A program made the position numbers and the translations under genes. Below the pieces are notes generated by a model. That model had not been told where the DNA came from. It saw only the letters and a program-made list of their open reading frames with translations, and did no database searches. DNA of 64,000 bases from Collinsella aerofaciens (GTDB lineage Bacteria > Actinomycetota > Coriobacteriia > Coriobacteriales > Coriobacteriaceae), in contig NZ_JAQLEM010000002.1 of NCBI RefSeq assembly GCF_028209885.1, forward strand, positions 39,959-103,958, in the 5' to 3' direction. This document shows, one piece after another, positions 1 to 7,615 of this stretch; position 1 is the first letter of the stretch; the number at the start of each line of letters is the position of its first letter.

Positions 1-1267
1 GGCCCGAAAGAAAGGTAGGAGGCCATGACGAAAGGTCTGCACGTGCCTTCCGAGATCGGCAAGCTCAGGAAGGTCTGCCTGCACCGTCCCGGCGACGAGC
101 TCCTCAACCTGCCGCCCGACGAGCTCGAGCGACTCCTGTTCGACGACGTCCCGTTCCTGGAGGTCGCGCAGCAGGAGCACGACACCTTCGCCCAGATCCT
201 GAGGGACCAGGGCGTGGAGGTCCTCTACCTCGAGAACCTCGTCGCCGAGGTGTTCGACCAGGTCCCCGGCGCCCGCGCCGAGTTCACCGACCAGTACATC
301 GCCGAGGCCGGCATCCGCGGCCAGCACATGCCGCAGATCGTCCGCGAGAAGCTGGACTCCATCGAGGACAACCTCGAGTTCGTCAAGAAGACCATGGCCG
401 GCATGACCAAGGCCGAGATCGACATGCCCCTCACGGCGTCCACGACCCTCGACTCCCTGGTCAACTCCGAGTCCGAGTCCGACCTGATCATCGACCCGAT
501 GCCCAACCTCTACTTCACCCGCGACCCGTTCGCGGTCGTCGGCGAGGGCGTCAACCTCAACCGCATGTACTCGGTCACCCGCAACCGCGAGACCCTGTAC
601 GGCAAGTACGTCTTCAAGTACCACCCCGACTACAAGGACGTCTCCCTGTACTTCCGCCGCGACTGCCAGTTCCACACCGAGGGCGGCGACGTGCTGAACA
701 TCAACGAGAAGACCCTCGCCGTCGGCATCTCCCAGCGCACCCAGGCCGCGGCCATCGACGTCATGGCCCAGAACATCTTCTGGAACTCCGACTCCAAGGT
801 CGAGCGCATCCTGGCCTTCGACATCCCGGTCTCGCGCGCCTTCATGCACCTCGACACGGTCTTCACCCAGATCGACGTCGATAAGTTCACGATCCACCCC
901 GCCATCATGGGCACCCTGCGCGTCTACGAGCTGACCGCCGGCAAGAACCCGGGCGACGTGAACATCCGCCTGGTCGAGGACACCCTCGAGCACGTCCTGG
1001 AGGACGCCACCGGCGTCGACCAGGTCAAGCTGATTCCCTGCGGCGGCGGCGACCCGATCGCGGCCTCCCGCGAGCAGTGGAACGACGGCTCCAACACCCT
1101 GTGCGTCGAGCCCGGCAAGATCTGCGTCTACGCCCGCAACACCGTCACCAACGACGTGCTGTACAAGGAGGGCCTGGACCTTCTCGTCGTGCCCTCCGCC
1201 GAGCTCTCCCGCGGCCGCGGCGGCCCGCGCTGCATGAGCATGCCCTTCTGGCGCGAGGACCTCTAAG
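1..1267. repeat. Long direct repeat, copy 1 (arcA plus leader)
   Basis: This stretch matches 3091-4357 at an offset of 3090 bases. I find one difference, G at 973 against A at 4063. The identity includes the 24-base leader with the ribosome binding site and runs through the stop codon plus one base, then ends sharply. Because copy 1 starts at the window edge, its true left boundary may lie outside. A recent duplication, or continuing gene conversion, is the simplest reading. Confidence 0.95.
25..1266 (+). CDS. arcA: Arginine deiminase, copy 1
   Basis: Arginine deiminase hydrolyses L-arginine to citrulline and ammonia, the first step of the arginine deiminase pathway, in the cytoplasm. The 413-residue protein has the normal family length. 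FTRDP at residues 164-168 and HTEGGD at 217-222 match the active-site blocks, and Cys403 in GGPRC near the C terminus is the expected catalytic nucleophile. An AGGAGG-type ribosome binding site precedes ATG 25. It differs from the second copy only at residue 317 (Val here, Ile there). Codons are strongly biased to C-ending forms, unlike the aminotransferase next door, as expected for a very highly expressed gene. A hairpin follows the stop codon. Confidence 0.97.
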   Translation: MTKGLHVPSEIGKLRKVCLHRPGDELLNLPPDELERLLFDDVPFLEVAQQEHDTFAQILRDQGVEVLYLENLVAEVFDQVPGARAEFTDQYIAEAGIRGQHMPQIVREKLDSIEDNLEFVKKTMAGMTKAEIDMPLTASTTLDSLVNSESESDLIIDPMPNLYFTRDPFAVVGEGVNLNRMYSVTRNRETLYGKYVFKYHPDYKDVSLYFRRDCQFHTEGGDVLNINEKTLAVGISQRTQAAAIDVMAQNIFWNSDSKVERILAFDIPVSRAFMHLDTVFTQIDVDKFTIHPAIMGTLRVYELTAGKNPGDVNIRLVEDTLEHVLEDATGVDQVKLIPCGGGDPIAASREQWNDGSNTLCVEPGKICVYARNTVTNDVLYKEGLDLLVVPSAELSRGRGGPRCMSMPFWREDL

Positions 1268-1326
1268 GTCTTCAAGGACCCGTACAGGTCATAATACATA
1301 CATCTAGCTGCCATTAGATGTCTCCC

Positions 1327-1365
1327 ATTGGGGCGGTGCGGGTTTTCGCACCGCCCCAATCTTGT
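1327..1365 (+). terminator. Stem-loop after arcA copy 1
   Basis: A perfect 14-bp stem (1327-1340 with 1347-1360) has a six-base loop. The T tract after it is weak (CTTGT), so it may be a terminator or a transcript-end stabiliser. A small imperfect hairpin at 1301-1320 lies just before it. Confidence 0.6.
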
Positions 1366-1415
1366 ATGAGGAACGTCAACACGATTGGATGACTGCTTTT
1401 GTAAGGAGCTTGGCC

Positions 1416-2540
1416 ATGGACATCAAGACGATTGGCGTTGAGGGATGGCTCAACGTTTGGGAGAAGAGTGCCACGTGGGACATCGCCCAGTCGACGATCT
1501 CGTCGCTCACCATGGGCGAGCTGCGCGCGCTCGATGAGCAGGACGGCGCCACGTTCTACGAGCGCCTGGACCGCGAGAAGATGAACTACGGCTGGATCGA
1601 GGGCTCGCCGGAGTTTAAGGCCGAGGTTGACAAGCTGTATCGTCGCGAGGTCAATCCCGATCACATTCTGCAGACCAATGGCTGCACGGGCGCTAACCTC
1701 AACGCCATCATGGCTGTGGTCGAGCCCGGCGACCATGTGATTGCCGAGTGGCCCACCTATGCGCCGCTCTACGAGATTCCGCGCACGCTGGGCGCCGAGG
1801 TCGAGTACTGGGAGCTTCGCGAGGAGCTCGGCTGGAAGCCCGATATCGAGGAGCTTAAGCGTCTGGTTCGACCCACCACCAAGCTCATCTGCATTAACAA
1901 CGCATCGAACCCCATCGGAACGGTGCTCGATGCCGATACGCTCGGCCAGATTGCCGAGATCGCCCGTTCGGTGGGCGCCTACGTGCTGTGCGACGAGGTG
2001 TATCTGCCGCTCGAAAACACTGAGTCCTTTATGTCGATGGTCGACGTGTACGAGAGGGCCATTGTCACCAACTCGTTGTCGAAGACCTATTCGACGCCTG
2101 CGGCCCGCGTGGGCTGGGTCGTGGCCGACGAAGAGGTGTCCAACCGTATCCGCACTTATCGCGATTACACCATGATCTGCGGCGGTGTGTTCAACGACGC
2201 CCTGGCGACCTATGTGCTTGAGCACAAGGACAAGATCCTCGAGCGCAATCGCAAGATCGTGTTTGGCAACCGCGATATCGCGCAGGCTTGGATCGATACG
2301 CAGCATCGCGTTTCCTGGACGGCCCCACAGGGCGTGTCTACCTCGTTAATCCAGCTGGATATTCCCGAGGACGACGAGGAGTTCTGCAAGCGCCTGCTGT
2401 CCGAGAGGGGAGTGCTGCTGGTACCCGGCAGCCGCTTTGAGCTTCCCTGTGGCGCACGCCTGGGCTACTGCGCGAGCGAGGACGTTCTGCGCGAGGGCCT
2501 GAGGCTTTTGGGCGAGGCGCTGGCGGAGTTTGATCGCTAG
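1416..2540 (+). CDS. arcT: PLP-dependent class I/II aminotransferase, ArcT-like
   Basis: This is a fold-type I pyridoxal-phosphate enzyme of the aspartate aminotransferase superfamily. Lys223 in the SLSKTY motif is the likely Schiff-base lysine; the NNASNP segment and the CDEVYLPL segment (aspartate binding the cofactor nitrogen) fit the family. I chose ATG 1416 (374 residues) because GGAG lies just upstream and the family begins near this point; an upstream in-frame ATG at 1362 overlaps the preceding hairpin. Such a gene in arginine deiminase clusters is called arcT in lactic acid bacteria; its substrate is unproven. It lies between the two arcA copies. The symbol rests on context more than on specific sequence features. 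Confidence 0.8.
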   Translation: MDIKTIGVEGWLNVWEKSATWDIAQSTISSLTMGELRALDEQDGATFYERLDREKMNYGWIEGSPEFKAEVDKLYRREVNPDHILQTNGCTGANLNAIMAVVEPGDHVIAEWPTYAPLYEIPRTLGAEVEYWELREELGWKPDIEELKRLVRPTTKLICINNASNPIGTVLDADTLGQIAEIARSVGAYVLCDEVYLPLENTESFMSMVDVYERAIVTNSLSKTYSTPAARVGWVVADEEVSNRIRTYRDYTMICGGVFNDALATYVLEHKDKILERNRKIVFGNRDIAQAWIDTQHRVSWTAPQGVSTSLIQLDIPEDDEEFCKRLLSERGVLLVPGSRFELPCGARLGYCASEDVLREGLRLLGEALAEFDR

Positions 2541-2589
2541 GATTCCGATGATCTTCGAGGGCGTTATCTAAATTGGCCGAAGATAATCG

Positions 2590-2630
2590 AAAATGGACCC
2601 GTTTCCCTAGGGGAAGCGGGTCCATTTTTC
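2590..2630 (+). terminator. Rho-independent terminator after arcT
   Basis: Stem 2590-2601 pairs with 2617-2628, extended inward by TTCCC/GGGAA around a TAG loop, and is followed by a T run. With A and T runs on either side it should also work on the opposite strand. Confidence 0.9.
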
Positions 2631-2724
2631 TATACCGAGAAGTCAAGTTGTTACAAATGGAGCCGTAAAGCGAGCCGGTATCCGCTGGGCCTTATACTGA
2701 GTTTCCGGTGAACGGTATCAAGCG

Positions 2725-2752
2725 TCTGGTAAACGGTAATTTATTTACCAGA
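2725..2752. promoter_or_regulatory. Inverted-repeat operator candidate
   Basis: TCTGGTAAA (2725-2733) and TTTACCAGA (2744-2752) form a perfect 9-bp inverted repeat with a 10-bp spacer, so the arm centres sit two helical turns apart. The left arm overlaps the second GGTRAACGGTA direct repeat. The geometry suits a dimeric regulator; the protein is unknown. Confidence 0.55.
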
Positions 2753-2773
2753 AATGAATAGGACAAACTTTTT

Positions 2774-2791
2774 TCTGAATAAAAATGAAAA
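2774..2791 (+). promoter_or_regulatory. ArgR/AhrC-like ARG box
   Basis: The 18 bases match the Bacillus ARG-box consensus as I recall it (CATGAATAAAAATKCAAK) at about 14 positions, including the core TGAATAAAAAT. The location upstream of arginine catabolic genes fits ArgR control. No argR gene lies in the window. Confidence 0.5.
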
Positions 2792-3090
2792 TGGTTGAGA
2801 CGCGGTATGAACCGCTAATTCTATTCATAGCTTTAGTTGAAATATGCAATTTGAGGATGGTTTAACAAAGTTAAGTTCCATTTGATTTTAGGATTGAAAA
2901 CGCGTTTAAGCACGTAAATACGCTTTATTAAGATGAAGTGTGCCATGCGTGAAGTATATGTGTATGCCATTCACCCCCTATAAAAAACCGTTCGGGGGCA
3001 AGGTGGAAGTATGGGCTGATTTTGGATATAAATATGTCGTCAGCAATAACGCCTCACACGGAGGGGCGCTAACGAATCGGCCCTGACAAG

Positions 3091-4357
3091 GGCCCGAAAG
3101 AAAGGTAGGAGGCCATGACGAAAGGTCTGCACGTGCCTTCCGAGATCGGCAAGCTCAGGAAGGTCTGCCTGCACCGTCCCGGCGACGAGCTCCTCAACCT
3201 GCCGCCCGACGAGCTCGAGCGACTCCTGTTCGACGACGTCCCGTTCCTGGAGGTCGCGCAGCAGGAGCACGACACCTTCGCCCAGATCCTGAGGGACCAG
3301 GGCGTGGAGGTCCTCTACCTCGAGAACCTCGTCGCCGAGGTGTTCGACCAGGTCCCCGGCGCCCGCGCCGAGTTCACCGACCAGTACATCGCCGAGGCCG
3401 GCATCCGCGGCCAGCACATGCCGCAGATCGTCCGCGAGAAGCTGGACTCCATCGAGGACAACCTCGAGTTCGTCAAGAAGACCATGGCCGGCATGACCAA
3501 GGCCGAGATCGACATGCCCCTCACGGCGTCCACGACCCTCGACTCCCTGGTCAACTCCGAGTCCGAGTCCGACCTGATCATCGACCCGATGCCCAACCTC
3601 TACTTCACCCGCGACCCGTTCGCGGTCGTCGGCGAGGGCGTCAACCTCAACCGCATGTACTCGGTCACCCGCAACCGCGAGACCCTGTACGGCAAGTACG
3701 TCTTCAAGTACCACCCCGACTACAAGGACGTCTCCCTGTACTTCCGCCGCGACTGCCAGTTCCACACCGAGGGCGGCGACGTGCTGAACATCAACGAGAA
3801 GACCCTCGCCGTCGGCATCTCCCAGCGCACCCAGGCCGCGGCCATCGACGTCATGGCCCAGAACATCTTCTGGAACTCCGACTCCAAGGTCGAGCGCATC
3901 CTGGCCTTCGACATCCCGGTCTCGCGCGCCTTCATGCACCTCGACACGGTCTTCACCCAGATCGACGTCGATAAGTTCACGATCCACCCCGCCATCATGG
4001 GCACCCTGCGCGTCTACGAGCTGACCGCCGGCAAGAACCCGGGCGACGTGAACATCCGCCTGATCGAGGACACCCTCGAGCACGTCCTGGAGGACGCCAC
4101 CGGCGTCGACCAGGTCAAGCTGATTCCCTGCGGCGGCGGCGACCCGATCGCGGCCTCCCGCGAGCAGTGGAACGACGGCTCCAACACCCTGTGCGTCGAG
4201 CCCGGCAAGATCTGCGTCTACGCCCGCAACACCGTCACCAACGACGTGCTGTACAAGGAGGGCCTGGACCTTCTCGTCGTGCCCTCCGCCGAGCTCTCCC
4301 GCGGCCGCGGCGGCCCGCGCTGCATGAGCATGCCCTTCTGGCGCGAGGACCTCTAAG
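3091..4357. repeat. Long direct repeat, copy 2
   Basis: Second copy of the arcA-containing repeat (see 1-1267). Recombination between the two copies would delete or duplicate 3,090 bp carrying arcT and one arcA. Confidence 0.95.
3115..4356 (+). CDS. arcA: Arginine deiminase, copy 2
   Basis: This is the second arginine deiminase of 413 residues, identical to the first except Ile317 in place of Val. All active-site blocks are present (FTRDP, HTEGGD, C-terminal Cys403), so both copies should be active. This copy directly precedes arcB, 105 bases downstream, with a hairpin in the gap, and so forms the classic arcAB arrangement. It follows the large AT-rich control region. The same C-ending codon bias is seen. 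The near absence of synonymous changes shows that the pair is recent or being homogenised. Confidence 0.97.
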   Translation: MTKGLHVPSEIGKLRKVCLHRPGDELLNLPPDELERLLFDDVPFLEVAQQEHDTFAQILRDQGVEVLYLENLVAEVFDQVPGARAEFTDQYIAEAGIRGQHMPQIVREKLDSIEDNLEFVKKTMAGMTKAEIDMPLTASTTLDSLVNSESESDLIIDPMPNLYFTRDPFAVVGEGVNLNRMYSVTRNRETLYGKYVFKYHPDYKDVSLYFRRDCQFHTEGGDVLNINEKTLAVGISQRTQAAAIDVMAQNIFWNSDSKVERILAFDIPVSRAFMHLDTVFTQIDVDKFTIHPAIMGTLRVYELTAGKNPGDVNIRLIEDTLEHVLEDATGVDQVKLIPCGGGDPIAASREQWNDGSNTLCVEPGKICVYARNTVTNDVLYKEGLDLLVVPSAELSRGRGGPRCMSMPFWREDL

Positions 4358-4368
4358 TCTTTCCGTTT

Positions 4369-4397
4369 CCGGTGCGGTTCCCCTACAACCGCACCGG
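4369..4397 (+). promoter_or_regulatory. Intercistronic hairpin between arcA and arcB
   Basis: A perfect 11-bp stem (4369-4379 with 4387-4397) with a 7-base loop follows the arcA stop by about a dozen bases. Only TTT follows, so partial termination or a processing/stability element that sets the arcA:arcB ratio is more likely than full termination. Confidence 0.55.
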
Positions 4398-4461
4398 TTT
4401 CGCCCGTCAAACGGGCAACACTAATACTTACGTAATTCATTTTTTCGAAAGGAAACGAACC

Positions 4462-5457
4462 ATGGGTGTTAACCTCTCCGGCCGTAGCTTCCTCAAGCTC
4501 CTCGACCTCTCCACCGAGGAGATCGAGTACTTGCTCAAGCTTTCCAAGAACTTCAAGGACATGAAGCGCGCTGGCGTTCCGCACCGCTATCTCGAGGGCA
4601 AGAACATCGTTCTGCTCTTCCAGAAGACCTCCACTCGTACCCGCTGCGCCTTCGAGGTCGGCGGCATGGATCTGGGCATGGGCGTCACCTACCTCGATCC
4701 CGGTTCGTCGCAGATGGGCAAGAAGGAGTCCATCGAGGACACCGCCCGCGTTCTCGGCCGCATGTATGACGGCATCGAGTTCCGTGGCTTTGCCCAGGAC
4801 GACGTCGAGGAGCTCGCTGCCAAGTCCGGCGTGCCCGTGTGGAACGGCCTGACCACCGAGTGGCACCCCACCCAGATGCTTGCCGACATCCTGACCGTCC
4901 AGGAGAACTTCAACTACGACATCAAGGGTAAGACCCTCGTCTTCATGGGCGACTGCAAGAACAACGTTGCTCGCTCCCTCATGGTTGTCTGTTCCAAGCT
5001 CGGCATGAACTTCGTGGCCTGCGGCCCCGAGGAGTGCATGCCCGCCGACGACGTCATCGAGGCCTGCAAGCCCATCGCCGAGGCCAACGGCTGCACCATC
5101 AAGCTGACCACCGACGTCAAGGACGGCGTCACCGGTGCCGACGTTATCTACACCGACGTGTGGGTCTCCATGGGCGAGCCCGACGAGGTCTGGGCTGAGC
5201 GCATCGCTCAGCTCACCCCGTATCGTGTCACCTCCGAGGTCATGGCTATGGCCAACCCGGGTGCCATCTTCCTGCACTGCCTGCCCAGCTTCCACGACAC
5301 CAACACCACGATTGGCGCCGAGAAGTGCGAGCAGTTCGGCATCACCGAGCAGGAGGTCACCGACGAGGTCTTCGAGAGCCCCGCTTCCAAGGTCTTCGAC
5401 GAGGCCGAGAACCGCATGCACACCATTAAGGCTGTCATGTACGCCACGCTCAAGTAA
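4462..5457 (+). CDS. arcB: Ornithine carbamoyltransferase (catabolic)
   Basis: This enzyme splits citrulline with phosphate into ornithine and carbamoyl phosphate, step two of the arginine deiminase pathway. The 331-residue protein carries STRTR at residues 57-61 (carbamoyl-phosphate binding), HPTQ at 135-138 and HCLP at 272-275, all diagnostic of ornithine transcarbamylases. An AAGGAAACG ribosome site precedes ATG 4462. Position after arcA argues for the catabolic role, although anabolic ArgF cannot be told apart by motif alone. A terminator follows at once. Carbamate kinase, which would use the carbamoyl phosphate, is not in the window. Confidence 0.96.
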   Translation: MGVNLSGRSFLKLLDLSTEEIEYLLKLSKNFKDMKRAGVPHRYLEGKNIVLLFQKTSTRTRCAFEVGGMDLGMGVTYLDPGSSQMGKKESIEDTARVLGRMYDGIEFRGFAQDDVEELAAKSGVPVWNGLTTEWHPTQMLADILTVQENFNYDIKGKTLVFMGDCKNNVARSLMVVCSKLGMNFVACGPEECMPADDVIEACKPIAEANGCTIKLTTDVKDGVTGADVIYTDVWVSMGEPDEVWAERIAQLTPYRVTSEVMAMANPGAIFLHCLPSFHDTNTTIGAEKCEQFGITEQEVTDEVFESPASKVFDEAENRMHTIKAVMYATLK

Positions 5458-5472
5458 GAGCATCTAGCATCT

Positions 5473-5512
5473 CGCTCGGGGTGTCTTGCTGCACACCCCG
5501 AGCGGCTTTGTC
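5473..5512 (+). terminator. Terminator after arcB
   Basis: A perfect 12-bp stem, 5473-5484 with 5493-5504, has an 8-base loop and is followed by a moderately T-rich stretch. Confidence 0.75.
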
Positions 5513-5604
5513 TGGTAAATATCTCGCGTCGGGCGGTGGGCACGGCACGGAAGATCCGCTTCGCGCGAGAAAGTTAAATGATTTATGAAGGGGGGATGAG
5601 AACT

Positions 5605-7083
5605 ATGACTGAGACCGCTAAGAAAAAGCGCGGTATGCCTTCATCGTTCACCATTCTTCTTGCTCTGCTGGCAATTGTTGCAGTTGTTACCGTTATCGTC
5701 TCCGGCACGTCCGGCGGCACGGTTACTGCCGCCCGTCTGAGCGATTTCTGCACCGCCCCGATTAAGGGCTTCGCTGACGCTCTGCCCGTCTGCCTCTTCG
5801 TTATGATCCTGGGCGGCTTCCTCGGTATGATGACCGAGACCGGCGCTCTGGACAACGGCATCGCCGTCCTGGTGCAGAAGCTTAAGGGCAACGAGATCAT
5901 GCTCATTCCCGTGCTGATGCTCATCTTCTCCCTCGGTGGTACCACCTATGGTATGTGCGAGGAGACCGTTCCCTTCTACGCCCTGCTCGCCGCTACCATG
6001 ATGGCTGCCGGCTTCGACCCGATGGTCGGCGCCGCTACCGTCCTGCTCGGCGCTGGCTGCGGCTGCCTCGGCTCCACGGTTAACCCGTTCGCCGTCGGCG
6101 CTGCCGTCGACGCCCTGACCGGCGTTGACATTGCCGTGAACCAGTCCATCATCATCGGCCTCGGTGCCGTCCTGTGGCTTGTTACCACCGTCATGTCCAT
6201 CGTCTTCGTGATGAACTATGCCAAGAAGGTCAAGGCTGACAAGGGTTCCACCATCCTCTCGATGCAGGAACTCAAGGACGCCGAAGAGGCACATGGCAAG
6301 GCTGCTTCCGAGGTCCACAAGGAGGTCAAGCTCACCGGTCGTCAGAAGGGTGTTCTGATCGCCTTCGCCTTCACCTTCGTCGTCATGATCGTCGGCTTCA
6401 TCCCGCTGGCCGACCTCAACGAGGGCGTCGCCAACTTCTTTGACGCTGGCGCTGTCTACGACGCCGACGGTAATGCCGTCGTCCAGGGCTGGTCTGCCCT
6501 GATCACCGGCCTGCCCATTGGCCAGTGGTACTTCGACGAGGCTTCCACCTGGTTCTTCCTCATGGCTATCCTGATCGGTATCATCGGTGGCCTGTCCGAG
6601 AAGCAGATCGTTAACACCTTCATCACCGGCGCTGCCGACATGATGTCCGTTGTTCTCGTCATCGCCCTCGCCCGTGGCATCTCCGTCCTCATGGCTAGCA
6701 CCGGCCTCGACGTTTACGTCCTCGACGCTGCCGCCAATGCCCTGGCTGGCCTGTCCGGCGTGATCTTCGCTCCCATGAGCTTCCTGGTCTACTTCGGCCT
6801 GTCCTTCCTGATCCCCTCGACCTCCGGTATGGCCACCGTCTCCATGCCCATCATGGGACCGCTGGCTGTTAAGCTCGGCTTCTCGCCCGAGGTCATGGTC
6901 ATGATCTTCTCCGCCGCCATCGGTGTCGTGAACCTGTTCACCCCGACCTCCGGCGCCATCATGGGCGGTCTCGCCCTGGCCAAGATCGAGTGGACGACCT
7001 GGCTCAAGTTTGCCCTTAAGCTCATCGTCGCGCTCTCCGTCGTCTGCGCCATCATCCTGACCGTCGCCTGCGTGTTGCTCTAA
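5605..7083 (+). CDS. arcD: YfcC-family membrane carrier, probable arginine/ornithine exchanger
   Basis: A 492-residue polytopic membrane protein of the YfcC/AbgT-like carrier superfamily. Hydrophobic segments occur throughout, from about residue 12 to the C terminus, with a charged cytoplasmic stretch near residues 205-245. GGTTYGMCEETVPFY and the later NLFTPTSGAIMGG blocks are typical of the family. An AAGGGGGG ribosome site at 5588-5595 fixes ATG 5605; an ATG at 5596 is too close to it. The place directly after arcB suggests arginine/ornithine exchange, as ArcD-type carriers do, but this is inferred from context, and other YfcC members have different or unknown substrates. Confidence 0.8.
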   Translation: MTETAKKKRGMPSSFTILLALLAIVAVVTVIVSGTSGGTVTAARLSDFCTAPIKGFADALPVCLFVMILGGFLGMMTETGALDNGIAVLVQKLKGNEIMLIPVLMLIFSLGGTTYGMCEETVPFYALLAATMMAAGFDPMVGAATVLLGAGCGCLGSTVNPFAVGAAVDALTGVDIAVNQSIIIGLGAVLWLVTTVMSIVFVMNYAKKVKADKGSTILSMQELKDAEEAHGKAASEVHKEVKLTGRQKGVLIAFAFTFVVMIVGFIPLADLNEGVANFFDAGAVYDADGNAVVQGWSALITGLPIGQWYFDEASTWFFLMAILIGIIGGLSEKQIVNTFITGAADMMSVVLVIALARGISVLMASTGLDVYVLDAAANALAGLSGVIFAPMSFLVYFGLSFLIPSTSGMATVSMPIMGPLAVKLGFSPEVMVMIFSAAIGVVNLFTPTSGAIMGGLALAKIEWTTWLKFALKLIVALSVVCAIILTVACVLL

Positions 7084-7185
7084 GTACCCAACGGGTACCC
7101 CACGGAAACCTTGACGATCCTGTAAAGGATCATCTGGTCATCGTCTGTCCGGTGGGGTCAACCCACCGGTAGACTCCTACCTTTA

Positions 7186-7222
7186 GCCCCCTCCCGTTCC
7201 GTGCGCGGGAGGGGGCGCTCTC
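7186..7222 (+). terminator. Terminator after arcD
   Basis: A perfect 11-bp GC stem, 7186-7196 with 7206-7216, is followed by GCTCTC; a G:C-strong hairpin with a poor T tail. Confidence 0.65.
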
Positions 7223-7293
7223 ATGTTGCGCGGTTCTACGAACCGCGCAACCAGTCGACGCTGTGCGCCGCCCAGGACGACAATTTGTCATTC

Positions 7294-7337
7294 AAAAGGC
7301 AAGGCATGACCAGAAGGTCTATGCCTTGCCTTTTTCA
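7294..7337. terminator. Strong bidirectional terminator
   Basis: A perfect 14-bp stem (7294-7307 with 7321-7334) with an inner GACC/GGTC stem has A residues before and T residues after, so it should terminate on both strands. Confidence 0.85.
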
Positions 7338-7439
7338 TGCCAACTTGTACGTCCTGGACGTCGCTCGCTGACTTATGCTCAACCTGCGACGTTTCTGTTG
7401 TTGGTGCAAAGGTGTCAGGTTAGTTTGCGCCAAAAGGGG

Positions 7440-7508
7440 AAGTTGCGGTGGAATAGTTCCTGTTTGGCCGTCATGAGGGGTTAAACAGGAACTATTTCAC
7501 CGCAACTT
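7440..7508. repeat. Long intergenic palindrome
   Basis: Arms 7440-7465 and 7483-7508 are 26 bp with a single G:T mismatch and enclose a 17-base loop. There is no T tail and no reading frame, so it is not an ordinary terminator. It resembles the extragenic palindromes at 12501-12566 and 37411-37529 in form but not in sequence. Confidence 0.8.
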
Positions 7509-7570
7509 ATCGATGACGTGTTTGGTTGATGCCCGTTGGCTGCTTGGGTGTTGGGAAGGGTCTGCTCCGT

Positions 7571-7576
7571 TATAAT
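7571..7576 (+). promoter_or_regulatory. Probable -10 element for the DUF1846 gene
   Basis: A consensus TATAAT lies 40 bases before the chosen ATG. The -35 is not obvious; TTGGGA at 7551 gives only a 14-base spacer. Confidence 0.45.
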
Positions 7577-7615
7577 CGCCTAGAACATTAAATGGAAACG
7601 GGACGGGAGCCATAC

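Larger units (their letters stand above)
2541..3114 (+). promoter_or_regulatory. Control region ahead of arcA copy 2
   Basis: No gene is visible in this 574-base gap, and from about 2640 it is clearly more AT-rich than its flanks. After the terminator come two 11-bp direct repeats GGTRAACGGTA at 2707-2717 and 2728-2738 (21-bp spacing), an inverted repeat at 2725-2752 and an ArgR-like element at 2774-2791. Further TGAATA half-sites lie at 2753-2758 and, inverted, at 2823-2828. A CCCCC/GGGGG hairpin lies near 2974-2998 and encloses a TATAAA (2979-2984). I see no convincing matched -35/-10 pair, so the promoter itself is not placed. Confidence 0.65.
7084..7615. other. Hairpin-rich intergenic region
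   Basis: No gene is supported in this 532-base gap. It contains at least five inverted repeats: one near 7149-7169, the terminator at 7186-7216, a perfect 11-bp hairpin with a 3-base loop at 7226-7250 lacking a T tract, the terminator at 7294-7335, and a 26-bp-arm palindrome at 7440-7508. A TATAAT at 7571-7576 is a likely -10 element for the next gene. Confidence 0.8.

Noticed and set aside
3040..5463. 807-codon open frame on the minus strand over arcA copy 2 and arcB
   Set aside because: It is antisense to two conserved enzymes and arises from strong codon bias; composition is Val/Leu/Asp/Gly-biased with no recognisable domain.
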